Source of the DNA: Alteriqipengyuania_B sp035481675
Lineage (GTDB): Bacteria; Pseudomonadota; Alphaproteobacteria; Sphingomonadales; Sphingomonadaceae
Assembly (NCBI RefSeq): GCF_035481675.1
Contig: NZ_JAYJJW010000001.1
Location: 744,001-808,000 of the forward strand
Direction: 5' to 3'
Length of the DNA stretch: 64,000 nt
Below the pieces are notes generated by a model. That model was not told the DNA's origin. It did no database searches and was given only the letters and a program-made list of their open reading frames with translations. Position 1 is the stretch's first letter, and each line of letters begins with the position of its first letter. Positions 43,235-52,900 of this stretch are shown here, piece by piece. The position numbers were made by a program, and so were the translations under genes.

Positions 43235-44002
43235 GTGCCGACGACCCCTGCCAGCCCAGCGGAAACCCGCGAATCCGCACTGCGTGCCATTGAGGCGGCG
43301 CAGGCCTGGTGGCGCGAGGCCGGGGTCGATTGCGACTTCGTGGACGAGCCGGTCGACTGGCTGGCGCAGCCGGAGCCGGCTGCGCAACTTCCCCATGCCG
43401 TAACGGCGCCGAAACCGGTGGCCGATGCGCCGCCTCCCACAGTTGCGATCGGCGGAAACAGGGAAGCCTGGCCGCAAAGCCTGCTGGCTTTCGACAGCTG
43501 GTGGCTAGCCGAGCCCAGCCTTGCGATGGGATCGGAAATTTCCCGCCCTCCCCCGCGCGGACCGGAAAATGCGCCACTGATGATCCTCGTCCCGCAGCCG
43601 GAGGCGGAGGATCGCGACGTGCTGATGTCCGGCCTGCAAGGCGCGATGCTGGCCAACATGGTCCGCGCCATGGGCTTCGCGGCGGACGAGGTTCGGCTCG
43701 GAAGCGTGCTGCCCCGCCACACGCCGGGCGCTGACTGGGCGCGGCTCGCGGAGGCCGGGCTCGGCACACTGGCGCTGCATCATGTCGCCCTTGCGAAACC
43801 CAAGCGCCTGCTCGTCCTCGGGCGGAGCATCCTGCCGCTGCTCGGCGCAGATCCGGAACAGGCTGCCGCGCTCGACTCTATCCGCGCCGGCGACATCGCG
43901 GTAGACGCGCTGGCAGGGCGAGAGCCCGCAACATTGCTGGCCATGGCCCCGGCGCGCCGGGCGTTGTGGCACCGCTGGCTCGAACGGAGTACCGATGCCT
44001 AG
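43235..44002 (+). CDS. Degenerate uracil-DNA glycosylase-fold protein
   Basis: 255 residues from the GTG at 43235; a TTG at 43202 is also open. Residues about 110-245 follow the layout of family 4/5 uracil-DNA glycosylases: NAPLMILVPQPEAEDRD (in place of the GEAPGxxED motif), MLANMVRAMGF, RLGSVLPRHTPG, KRLLVLGRSILPLLG, and a final MAPARRALWHRWL where HPS/HPA is expected. Both active-site motifs are altered and only one Cys remains, so no 4Fe-4S cluster can form. It is probably non-catalytic. Overlaps the transglycosylase gene by eight bases. Confidence 0.65.
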   Translation: MPTTPASPAETRESALRAIEAAQAWWREAGVDCDFVDEPVDWLAQPEPAAQLPHAVTAPKPVADAPPPTVAIGGNREAWPQSLLAFDSWWLAEPSLAMGSEISRPPPRGPENAPLMILVPQPEAEDRDVLMSGLQGAMLANMVRAMGFAADEVRLGSVLPRHTPGADWARLAEAGLGTLALHHVALAKPKRLLVLGRSILPLLGADPEQAAALDSIRAGDIAVDALAGREPATLLAMAPARRALWHRWLERSTDA

Positions 44003-45707
44003 GAAATTCTCGCTGCTTCCCTTCCTTGCAAGCCTCGCCCTCCCCGCTGCCGCTTCGGCGCAAGACAATTCGGCCCAATATTTCAGCACCCAGCAACCCG
44101 CCGCCGCCGTGCCGGTGGTGCTGGCCGCAGACGAACGCAGCCGCGCACGGGAGGCGTTTGCGGCCTTGCGGGCAAGGGACTGGGCACGAGTGGAAAGCTT
44201 GCTGGCGCAGGGCGTCGGGGTGCTGGATCCGGTCATCCGCGCAGAGCTTTACCTGCATCCGGAATCCCCGCGCGTCGGACTGGACCAGATTGCTAACTGG
44301 ATGCCGCAGGGCCGGCGGCTGCCTTATGCGGAAAGGCTCAACGCGCTGGCAGTCTCCCGCGGTTCGCAGGAGGGCTTCATCCTGCCGCGCGAGCGGCGGC
44401 TGGAGCCGCGCGGATATGCGCCGAAGCGTATCCTGCCGCGCGGGACCGGTGACGGCACGATCTCTTCGGAGATGAGCAACGCCGTCCTCGACCGTATCAA
44501 GAACGACGATCCGGACGGGGCGCGGCTGCTTCTCGACGGAATCGACGCGACGCTGTCCACCGATGCGCGCGCGGAATGGCGCCAGCGCGTGGCGTGGAGC
44601 TACTATATCGAGAACATGGATGCGCAGGCGCTGGCCATGGCGCAGTCGGTGTACGACGGAACGGGACCGTGGGTCGCGGAAGGTGCGTGGGTCGGCGGGC
44701 TGGCCGCGTGGCGGCTGGGCGACTGCCTGACTGCGGGCTCCAATTTCGAGGAATCGGCGCGGCGCGCGACCAATCCCGAACTTCAGGCAGCTGCCTATTA
44801 CTGGGCGCACCGCGCGACGATCCGCTGCCGCCGCCCCGGACGTGCCGCCGAACTGCTTCGCGGCGCGGCGGTGCTCGACAATACGCTGTACGGCATGCTG
44901 GCACTGGAGCAGCTTGGCCAGGCGCAGCCCGACCGCTTCGGGCGGACCGACTTCAACGGCGAAGACTGGCGCGAAATCGGCGGGCTGCCCGAGGTGCAGA
45001 TGGCCATCGCCCTGTCCGAAATCGGCGAAGAGGACCTTGCCGGCGAAGTGTTGCGGCACCTTTCCGGCGTCGTCGACGGCGATAATTTCAACGCCATCTC
45101 GCGCCTAGCCCGCGGCCTCGGCCTGCCGGGCACGCAGCTGTGGCTCGCCCACCGCGCCCCGCGCGGTTCCGATCCGGAGCCTGCAGCGCAGTTCCCGGTG
45201 GCCCGATGGCAGCCGGTAGGCGGCTGGAGAGTCGATCCCGCCCTCGCCTATGCCCATGCCTTGCAGGAATCGAATTTCCAGCGCGGCGTCGTCAGCGGTG
45301 CGGGCGCGACCGGCCTGATGCAGATCATGCCGATCGCCGCGCGCGAATACGGGCCCTCGCTCGGCATGAACAACCCCGACCTGCGCAATGCCAGCGTCAA
45401 CCTTGCCTTCGGCCAGCGCGCGCTCGAGGTGCTGAGCGAAAGCCGGGGCACGCAGGGCAAGCTGCCAAAGATCATGGCCGCCTATAACGCCGGGCTGACG
45501 CCGGTCACCCGCTGGGAAGGCGAGGTCCGCGACCAGGACGACGCGCTGCTCTACATGGAATCCATCCCCTATTGGGAAACGCGCGGCTATGTCGCCATCG
45601 TCACGCGCAATTACTGGATGTACGAGCGGCAGGCGAATGCGCCCTCGCCCTCGCGCCGGGCTCTTTCTGAGAACAAGTGGCCGATGTTCCCGCGGGTGCA
45701 GCGATAG
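43995..45707 (+). CDS. Soluble lytic murein transglycosylase, Slt70-like
   Basis: 570 residues. Signal peptide 1-22 (ASAQ). A long helical superhelix of TPR-like repeats (about 45-400) as in Slt70, then the goose-lysozyme-like catalytic domain with Glu425 in HALQESNF, followed by GATGLMQIMP and the AAYNAGLTPVTRW segment. It cleaves glycan strands of peptidoglycan in the periplasm, forming 1,6-anhydro ends. It starts inside the preceding gene with an eight-base overlap. Confidence 0.94.
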   Translation: MPRKFSLLPFLASLALPAAASAQDNSAQYFSTQQPAAAVPVVLAADERSRAREAFAALRARDWARVESLLAQGVGVLDPVIRAELYLHPESPRVGLDQIANWMPQGRRLPYAERLNALAVSRGSQEGFILPRERRLEPRGYAPKRILPRGTGDGTISSEMSNAVLDRIKNDDPDGARLLLDGIDATLSTDARAEWRQRVAWSYYIENMDAQALAMAQSVYDGTGPWVAEGAWVGGLAAWRLGDCLTAGSNFEESARRATNPELQAAAYYWAHRATIRCRRPGRAAELLRGAAVLDNTLYGMLALEQLGQAQPDRFGRTDFNGEDWREIGGLPEVQMAIALSEIGEEDLAGEVLRHLSGVVDGDNFNAISRLARGLGLPGTQLWLAHRAPRGSDPEPAAQFPVARWQPVGGWRVDPALAYAHALQESNFQRGVVSGAGATGLMQIMPIAAREYGPSLGMNNPDLRNASVNLAFGQRALEVLSESRGTQGKLPKIMAAYNAGLTPVTRWEGEVRDQDDALLYMESIPYWETRGYVAIVTRNYWMYERQANAPSPSRRALSENKWPMFPRVQR

Positions 45708-45749
45708 AAAGCGGCTGACAGACCCGTTTGTTCTATCTATGTTCCGCTC

Positions 45750-46835
45750 ATGGCAGCGGGACCGGATGACAGGATTCGCGGGCGCGGGGCGCAGTCTTCC
45801 GCGGTCCCCCAACGTTTCGGCCTGGCCGAGCGCCTGGTCGACGACGACTGGCGCGATGCGATGGAGGCGCTCGACGGCCCGCCCGCCAAGCTGCGGACCA
45901 CGGTGATCGAGGAACGCCCCAAGACGATCGTCACTTTCAACCAGTCGCCTGATGTTCCCTTCGACCGGTCGATCAACGCCTATCGCGGCTGCGAGCATGG
46001 CTGCGTCTATTGCTTTGCGCGGCCGACCCACGCCTATCACGACCTCTCGCCCGGCCTCGATTTCGAGACGAGGCTCTTTGCCAAGGCAAATGCCGCCGAA
46101 TTGCTGCGTTCGACACTGTCGAAACGCGGCTACCGGCCGGCCCCCATCGCAATGGGCACGAATACGGACCCCTACCAGCCCATCGAGCGGCGCTATCGCA
46201 TCACGCGCAATGTCCTCGCGCTGTGTTTGGAGACCCGGCATCCGGTGACGATCACGACCAAGTCGGACCGCGTGCTGGACGATCTCGACCTCCTTGCCGA
46301 CCTGGCGCGACGCGAGCTGGTGGCGGTGTCCCTCTCCGTCACCACCTTCGATCCGCGGCTGTCGGGCTTGCTGGAGCCCCGCGCCGCCTCCCCGGCCAAG
46401 CGGCTTGCCGCCATCCGCCGCCTGTCTGAGGCAAGTGTCCCGGTGCATTGCAGCGTCTCGCCGATAATCCCGGCGGTGACCGACGAATTCATGGAAGATA
46501 TCGTCGCCCGTGCGGCAGGGGCCGGCGCGCGGTCCGCCGGATGGATACCGCTGAGGCTTCCGCACGAGGTCGCGCCCCTGTTCCGCGAGTGGCTCGATGT
46601 CCATTTCCCGGACCGCAAGGACAAGGTGATGAACATCGTGCGCGACATGCGCGGCGGGCGTGACAACGATCCCGGTTTCTTCACACGCTTCAGGCCGAAA
46701 GGCGTGTGGGCGGACCTCTTCCGCCGCCGCTTCGCGCTCGCCCTGAAGCGCGCGGGCCTCGACAAGCCGAAGTTCGCGCTCGACACGACCAGTTTCCGCA
46801 AACCCGGGCCCGAAGGCCAGTTGTCCCTCATCTGA
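45750..46835 (+). CDS. Radical SAM protein of the PA0069/Rv2578c family
   Basis: 361 residues. The CxxxCxxC motif is C81-C85-C88 in YRGCEHGCVYCFARP, followed by the GTNTDPYQP segment typical of this family. The conserved DRKDKVMN and LFRRRFA helices near the C-terminus also match. Members resemble spore photoproduct lyase/DNA repair-like radical SAM enzymes but the reaction is not established. Starts 42 bases after the transglycosylase stop. Function remains open. Confidence 0.88.
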   Translation: MAAGPDDRIRGRGAQSSAVPQRFGLAERLVDDDWRDAMEALDGPPAKLRTTVIEERPKTIVTFNQSPDVPFDRSINAYRGCEHGCVYCFARPTHAYHDLSPGLDFETRLFAKANAAELLRSTLSKRGYRPAPIAMGTNTDPYQPIERRYRITRNVLALCLETRHPVTITTKSDRVLDDLDLLADLARRELVAVSLSVTTFDPRLSGLLEPRAASPAKRLAAIRRLSEASVPVHCSVSPIIPAVTDEFMEDIVARAAGAGARSAGWIPLRLPHEVAPLFREWLDVHFPDRKDKVMNIVRDMRGGRDNDPGFFTRFRPKGVWADLFRRRFALALKRAGLDKPKFALDTTSFRKPGPEGQLSLI

Positions 46836-46946
46836 TGGTCGACGATCAATCCCTTGTTAAGGGGTGGCATTGTCGACTGCGTTTTGTCAGAACGACATGC
46901 GGACGCGGATTGGCAAGCCGCTTTCGAGCCAACAGGGGGATAAAGA

Positions 46947-47459
46947 ATGAAATACCTAGCCACCGCTCTTTGTGCAGGCGCCATGATGATGGCCGCTCCC
47001 GCCGGGGCGCAGGAATTCCGCGAGAGCACCATTGTGAAGTTCCTTGACGCGGAGTCGGCAATGAAGCCCGTAATGGACGAAATCGGCGCGACCTATACCG
47101 ACATGGATGGCGACACCGGCGGGAAACGGATCGTCTTCAGCAACGGTCTCATCACCTATGCTGAGTTCCGCGTTTGCAGCAACGGTAACTCGAACTGCGA
47201 AGGCATGCGCCTGCTTGCCAGCTATGGGGCGCCGGAGGGAGTCTCGCGCACCGAGCTTATGCGCCGCGCGAACGAGTTCAACAGCCTCTACAACACTGCC
47301 AAGGCCGTGGTACGTGACGATGGATCGGTCTATTACACGCGATACCTGATCAGCGACGGCGGCATCTCGATGGAGAATTACCGCGTCGGTCTCAGCGTGT
47401 TCCAGAACATGCGCGAACCGTTCGAAACCATCGTCCTCGAAGGCGGCTCGACCGAATAG
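46947..47459 (+). CDS. Exported YbjN-like protein
   Basis: 170 residues, ATG preceded by GGGGGATAAAGA. Signal peptide about 1-22 (APAGAQ). The mature part resembles the YbjN sensory-regulator domain family in strand/helix order: YTDMDGDTGGKRIVFSNG, FRVCSNGNSNCEGMRL with two Cys, and RANEFNSLYNTAKAVVRDDGSVYYTRYL (core NEFNSLYNTAKA). Exported YbjN-like proteins are common in sphingomonads; function unknown. The gene ends at a strong terminator, and the 111-base gap before it holds a short CCCTT/AAGGG dyad (46852-46864) without a T-run. Confidence 0.75.
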   Translation: MKYLATALCAGAMMMAAPAGAQEFRESTIVKFLDAESAMKPVMDEIGATYTDMDGDTGGKRIVFSNGLITYAEFRVCSNGNSNCEGMRLLASYGAPEGVSRTELMRRANEFNSLYNTAKAVVRDDGSVYYTRYLISDGGISMENYRVGLSVFQNMREPFETIVLEGGSTE

Positions 47460-47466
47460 GTTAAAT

Positions 47467-47508
47467 GCGGGCGGCGGTCAGGCGAAGCCCTTGCCGCCGC
47501 CCGCTTTT
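47467..47508 (+). terminator. Strong intrinsic terminator, probably bidirectional
   Basis: GCGGGCGGCGG and CCGCCGCCCGC form a perfect 11-base stem around a 16-base loop, followed by TTTT. On the other strand the stem is followed by ATTTAA. The downstream arm lies inside the last codons of the minus-strand DUF1330 gene, encoding its Ala-Gly-Gly-Gly-Lys stretch. Confidence 0.75.
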
Positions 47509-47909
47509 GCAAAGCGGATAAGCCTGCTGTCCGCAACGGCTGCCGTGCGATTTACCACGGCCCGACGATAATCCTCGTCCGTCAACATTTCGAAGAATGC
47601 CGCGGCGTCGGGATATTCGGCAATGAAGCCTGCATCCCAAGCCTCTTCCTGCGGCCCCGTCAGGGTCACTTGCGGCTTTCCGCGCCATACGATCGTGCCG
47701 CCGACCCGTTCGAATATCGGGCCGCTGGCCTTGCCATATTCGCGATAGGCTTCCTCCCCGCTCCACCCCTTCGCCGCATGGGGATGATCGTCAGGATAAG
47801 CCGCCTTCTCGCGATAACGGATCAGGTTGAGCATCTGGATCGGCTCGTCGCGCGGCAGCGACTTGAAAAGCTCGAACGCCTCCCGCGTCGGATCGATGTG
47901 CTGCGCCAT
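47478..47909 (-). CDS. DUF1330 domain protein
   Basis: 143 residues from the ATG at 47909. A ferredoxin-like (dimeric alpha-beta barrel) fold: PIQMLNLIRYREKAAYP near residue 23, then EEAYREYGKASGPIFERVGG, and FIAEYPDAAAFFEMLTDEDY, which matches the DUF1330 consensus order. No catalytic assignment is established for the family. Follows the acyl-CoA ligase gene by two bases and is probably co-transcribed. Its last codons form one arm of a terminator. Confidence 0.85.
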   Translation of the reverse strand: MAQHIDPTREAFELFKSLPRDEPIQMLNLIRYREKAAYPDDHPHAAKGWSGEEAYREYGKASGPIFERVGGTIVWRGKPQVTLTGPQEEAWDAGFIAEYPDAAAFFEMLTDEDYRRAVVNRTAAVADSRLIRFAKAGGGKGFA

Positions 47910-47911
47910 GG

Positions 47912-49510
47912 TCAGCTTCCCAGCGTATAGTCGGCAAACCGGGCGCGCAGGTCCTTCTTGCTGATCTTGCCGGTGGCGGTGTGCGGGATGTCGTCCACGA
48001 ACTCCACCGCGTCGGGGAGCCACCACTTCGCGACCTTGTCGGCAAGGAAGGCGGTCACTTCCTCGCCCGTGCAATCAGCCCCGTCCTTCTTTACGACGAA
48101 CAGCACGGGTCGCTCGTCCCATTTGGGATGCGGCATGCCGATGGCCGCTGCTTCGGCGACTGCCGGATGGCCGACCGCGGCGTTCTCCAATTCGACCGAG
48201 CTGATCCACTCGCCGCCGGACTTGATCACGTCCTTGGTCCGGTCGGTCAATTGCAAGGTCCCATCCGGGTGGAGGATGCCGACGTCGCCGGTATCGAACC
48301 AGCCATCGGCATCGACCGCGTCTTCGTCCGCCTCGAAATAGCGCTTGATCACCCATGGCCCGCGGATTTGCAGCGCGCCGCTCGTCTTGCCGTCACGCGG
48401 CAGTTCGGTGCTCATGTCGTCGAGGTCGACAGTGCGTAATTCCACGCCGAAGACCGGCCGGCCTTGCATAGCGGTCTTGCCGACCTTTTCCTCGAACGAC
48501 AGCTGGTCCCAATCGGCAGTTGGCCCGCCGACTGTGCCGATGGGGCTGGTTTCGGTCATCCCCCAGGCGTGCTGGACGCGGGTGCCGTTCTTCATCAGCC
48601 GCTCGATCATGAACTTCGGCGCGGCGGATCCGCCGATGGTGGCGGCCTTTAGCTTGGGAAGCTCGGTGCCGGTGGCATCGCAATACTGGAAATGCGCAAG
48701 CCATACCGTCGGCACACCCGCACTGTCGGTCACGCCTTCGCGCTTCATCAGTTCGTCCAGCACCGCCGGCTCGTTCACGGCGGAGAACACGAACTTGATG
48801 CCTGCCATCGCGCCGGCATATGGCAGCCCCCAGCTGGCCGCATGGAACATCGGCACGACCGGCAGCATGACCGAGCTTGCGCTGAAATTGAACGCGGCAG
48901 GCTGCAGGCCGGCCATCGCGTGCAGGACGGTGGAACGGTGCTCGTAAAGGACGCCCTTCGGATTGCCGGTGGTGCCGCTGGTGTAGCACAGCATGCACGG
49001 ATCGCGCTCGTCACCCTCGACCCAGTCGAAATCTTCGCCATAGGGCGCGATCCAGTCCTCGAACGCCGGACTGTGTTCGCCGGAATCGTAGCAGACGTAA
49101 TGCTCGATCGTGGTCCAGCGCTCGCGCATCTTGTCGACGATCGGCTGGAACATCGCATCGTACAGCAGGACGCGGTCTTCGGCGTGGTTGGCGATATACT
49201 CCAATTGGTCCTCGAACAGGCGCGGGTTCACCGTGTGGAGCACGCCGCCCATCCCGGCGACGCCGTACCAGCTGACGAGATGACGCGAATGGTTCATCGC
49301 CAGGCTCGCGACCCGGTCGCCTTCTTTCACGCCGAGCGCCTGCAGCGCCTGGGCCATCTTCTTGGCATCCCGCCTGATCCCGGCCCAGTCGGTGCGCGTC
49401 TCGCTGCCATCGGCCCAGCGCGTCACGATCTCGCGCGATCCGGCCTCCCGGGCCGCATGATCGATCACCCGCGTCACCCGCATCGTCCAGTCCTGCATCG
49501 CACCCTGCAT
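47912..49510 (-). CDS. Fatty acid--CoA ligase (AMP-forming)
   Basis: 532 residues. The ATG at 49510 has GAGGAGA upstream, while the frame to 49756 is shadow. ANL fold: P-loop CYTSGTTGNPKGVLYEH, AWGMTETSPIG, DGWFDTGDVG, DRTKDVIKSGGEWISS and the catalytic Lys in TATGKISKKDLR. These are hallmarks of medium/long-chain acyl-CoA synthetases such as AlkK-type enzymes. It activates fatty acids for beta-oxidation, whose electrons pass via ETF-QO (41.5 kb). Not part of the XrtA ligase pair. Confidence 0.93.
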   Translation of the reverse strand: MQGAMQDWTMRVTRVIDHAAREAGSREIVTRWADGSETRTDWAGIRRDAKKMAQALQALGVKEGDRVASLAMNHSRHLVSWYGVAGMGGVLHTVNPRLFEDQLEYIANHAEDRVLLYDAMFQPIVDKMRERWTTIEHYVCYDSGEHSPAFEDWIAPYGEDFDWVEGDERDPCMLCYTSGTTGNPKGVLYEHRSTVLHAMAGLQPAAFNFSASSVMLPVVPMFHAASWGLPYAGAMAGIKFVFSAVNEPAVLDELMKREGVTDSAGVPTVWLAHFQYCDATGTELPKLKAATIGGSAAPKFMIERLMKNGTRVQHAWGMTETSPIGTVGGPTADWDQLSFEEKVGKTAMQGRPVFGVELRTVDLDDMSTELPRDGKTSGALQIRGPWVIKRYFEADEDAVDADGWFDTGDVGILHPDGTLQLTDRTKDVIKSGGEWISSVELENAAVGHPAVAEAAAIGMPHPKWDERPVLFVVKKDGADCTGEEVTAFLADKVAKWWLPDAVEFVDDIPHTATGKISKKDLRARFADYTLGS

Positions 49511-49586
49511 TCGTCTCTCCTCAAATCCGGTCGCGGGCACCATGCAGCGCCTTGCCACGCTTGGCAATCGGACCCATGGCGGGGGC

Positions 49587-49979
49587 ATGTACTGGTATAT
49601 GGATCTGAAGACGCAGGTCGTCGCCGCGACGGGCCTCAGCATGGATGCGCTGCACATCCACATTGGCATGGCCGCGTTCGTCATCGCGTGTTTCGTGCTG
49701 CGGCGGAAGGCGGGCGATCTCGCGCCGTTCCTGCTCGTGCTGTTGCTGGCCATCACCGGCGAAATGCTGGACCTGCAAGGCCAGCTTTCGCGCGAACTTC
49801 CGCTGGATATGGTCGAGCATGTTCACGACATCGTGAACACGACTGCCATCCCCTTTTTCGTATTTCTGCTCGCGCGGTTCAGCGCCGTCTTCGAGCGAAA
49901 GCTAGGCGACGAGACGGAGCCGGTCGCTCCCGCTGCGGGCAGCGATGCTGACATTGGCGAGACCGGGGATCTCGCCTAG
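49587..49979 (+). CDS. Small membrane protein, unknown
   Basis: 130 residues from the ATG at 49587; the ATG at 49599 and the upstream ATG at 49542 remain possible because only a close GGGGG precedes them. About three hydrophobic segments: HIHIGMAAFVIACFVL, LAPFLLVLLLAITGEML and IVNTTAIPFFVFLLARF. The cytoplasmic tail is acidic. It resembles small conserved sphingomonad membrane proteins with no assigned role. Its last 78 bases overlap the end of dnaE on the other strand. Confidence 0.65.
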   Translation: MYWYMDLKTQVVAATGLSMDALHIHIGMAAFVIACFVLRRKAGDLAPFLLVLLLAITGEMLDLQGQLSRELPLDMVEHVHDIVNTTAIPFFVFLLARFSAVFERKLGDETEPVAPAAGSDADIGETGDLA

Positions 49980-52900
49980 CCGTTCCGCCAGCTCGCCATC
50001 GACGCGGAAATTGCGGCCGAGCCGCATCGTCACGAAAGAGCCTTCACTGGTGGCGAGACGCACCACGATCTCGCCCGTCGCCTGCGCATCCTGCGAAACG
50101 CTGGCGGCGAGCTGGGCAAGCCCCGCCTCGTCGGCCACGTCGAGCCGCAACAGCATCCGTGCCGCGCTAGTCACTTCGCCAAGCGGCCGCGCGCCGCGCA
50201 CGGTGACCCGTGGCGGTTCGTCGGGGCTCGGCTGGTCGAGCTCGACGGTGAGCAAAACACATTCGCCGCTCGCCGCCCACTTGCGGAACGGTTCCACCAG
50301 TTCCTCGTCGAAACAGGCGGCGCTGAACTGGCCGGTCGTGTCGGAGAAATCGGCGCGGATGAAGTCCTTGCCCTTTCGCGTCTTGCCGATGTTCACGTCC
50401 TCGACCAGCGCGGCCATCACCGCGCGGCTGCGCCCGGCGCCTTCGGTGCCGCCTCCCATCAGCCCGGCATAGGTGCGCGCACCATTGGCGCTGGCTACCT
50501 CTCGATAGGCCTGCACCGGATGGGCGGAGAAATAGAAACCGAAAGTCTCGCGCTCTTTCGCCATCATGTCGGGCCGCGACCATTCGGCGGTTTCCTTGAG
50601 CCGCAGGTTGGAACCGGCATCGTCCTCCCCGCCGAACAGGGCCACCTGCCCGCTGGACCGCTCCCGCTCCGCTGCATCGGCGACCGCCATCAACAGCTCG
50701 GCATTGTCGTGGACTAGCGCGCGATTGGGCTCCAGCGTGTCGAACGCCCCGGCAGAGGCGAGCGCTTCCAACTGGCGGCGGTTCATGCAGCCCTGCGGCA
50801 GGCGGCCGAACATTTCCTCCAGAGAGGTGAACTTGCCGCTCCCCTCCCGTTCCGAAACGATGGCCGCCATCGCCTTTTCGCCGACATTGCGCAGCCCGCC
50901 GAGGCCATAGCGCACCGCATACCCGTCGTCGGTCGGCTGGACGACGTACTCCGCCTCGCTCTCGTTTATATCGGGCGGCAACAGGTCGATCCCGTTGCGG
51001 CGCATGTCGTCGACGAAGATCGCCAGCTTTTCCGACTGGTGCATGTCGAAGCACATCGAAGCGGCGTAAAATTCTTCCGGGTAATGCGCCTTCAGCCACG
51101 CGGTCTGGTAGGCGAGCAGCGCGTAGGCGGCGGCGTGCGACTTGTTGAAGCCGTAGCCGGCGAACTTGTCGATCAAGTCGAACAGCTCGTTCGCCTGTTT
51201 CCTGTCGATGCCGGACACTTCCAGGCACCCGTCACAGAAGCGGGTGCGCTGCGCATCCATTTCCGCCTGCACTTTCTTGCCCATCGCGCGGCGCAGGAGG
51301 TCGGCATCGCCGAGCGAATAGCCGGCGAGGATCTGCGCGGCCTGCATCACCTGTTCCTGGTAGACGAAGATGCCGTAGGTTTCTGCGAGGATGCCTTCCA
51401 GCTTGGGATGCGGATACTCGATCGGCACCTCGCCCGCCTTGCGCTTGCCGAACAGCGGGATGTTGTCCATCGGGCCGGGGCGGTAGAGCGAGACGAGGGC
51501 GATGATATCCTCGAACTTGGTCGGTTTCACCGCGGTCAGCGTGCGGCGCATGCCTTCCGATTCCAGCTGGAACACGCCGACCGTGTCGCCGCGCTTGAGC
51601 AGGTCGAAGACTCCCGGGTCGTCCCACGCCAGAGCGCCGAGGTCAATTTCAACCCCGCGCCGGGCGAGAAGGTCGACTGCCTTCTGCAGCACCGACAGCG
51701 TCTTCAGGCCAAGGAAGTCGAATTTCACCAACCCGCTCGATTCGACATATTTCATGTCAAACTGCGTCACCGGCATGTCCGAACGGGGATCGCGGTAGAG
51801 CGGGACGAGCCTGGCCAGCGGGCGGTCGCCGATCACCACGCCCGCCGCGTGGGTCGAGCTGTTGCGCGGCAGCCCCTCCAGCTGCAGCGCCAGGTCGACG
51901 AGGCGCTTCACCTCGTTGTCGTTGCTGTATTCGCGCTTGAACTCCGCCGCGCCGTTCAGCGCACGCGGCAAGGTCCACGGGTCGGTCGGATGGTTCGGCA
52001 CCATCTTGCAGAGCCGGTCGACATGGCCGTAGCTCATCTGCAGGATACGCCCGCAATCGCGCAGCACGGCGCGGGCCTTCATCTTGCCGAAGGTGATGAT
52101 CTGCGCGACATGATCGGCGCCGTATTTCGCCTGCACGTAGCGGATCACCTCGCCGCGGCGCGTTTCGCAGAAGTCGATATCGAAGTCGGGCATCGACACG
52201 CGTTCCGGGTTGAGGAAGCGTTCGAACAGCAGGCCCAGTTTCAGCGGGTCGAGGTCCGTGATGGTCAGAGCCCAGGCGACCAGGCTGCCTGCGCCCGACC
52301 CGCGCCCCGGGCCCACAGGAATCCCGTTGTCCTTGGCCCACTTGATGAAGTCCGCAACGATCAGGAAGTAGCCGGGAAAGCCCATCCCGACGATGATCTC
52401 GACTTCGAAATCGAGCCGGTCGAAATAGGCCTTGCGCTCTTCGGCGGACATTTCGCCATAGGGTTCGAGCCGGGCTTCGAGGCCCTTGCGCGCATCCTCC
52501 GCCAGCATTTTCGCCTCGCCTTCGAGGTCGCCGGCAAGGCTCGGCAAGATGGGCGGGCGCTTGGGCGGGGCGATGGCGCACCGCTGCGCCACGACCAGCG
52601 TGTTGGCCAGCGCTTCGGGAATGTCGGCGAAAGCCTCTTCCATCATCCGCTCGGACTTCACGAAGCTGTCCTTGGCGCTGCGCGGCCGATCTTCGGCCTC
52701 GATTTGGGTCGAATTGGCGATGCACAGCATAGCGTCGTGCGCGGCATAGAAATGCGGATCGGCGAAGTTGGCGGGATTGGTGGCGACCAGCGGCAGGTCG
52801 CGGACGTAGGCAAGATCGATCAGCGCCTCCTCGGCGGCAATCTCGACTGCATTCCCGCGCCGCGCCAGTTCGATGTAGAGCCGCTGCGGAAACATGCTTT

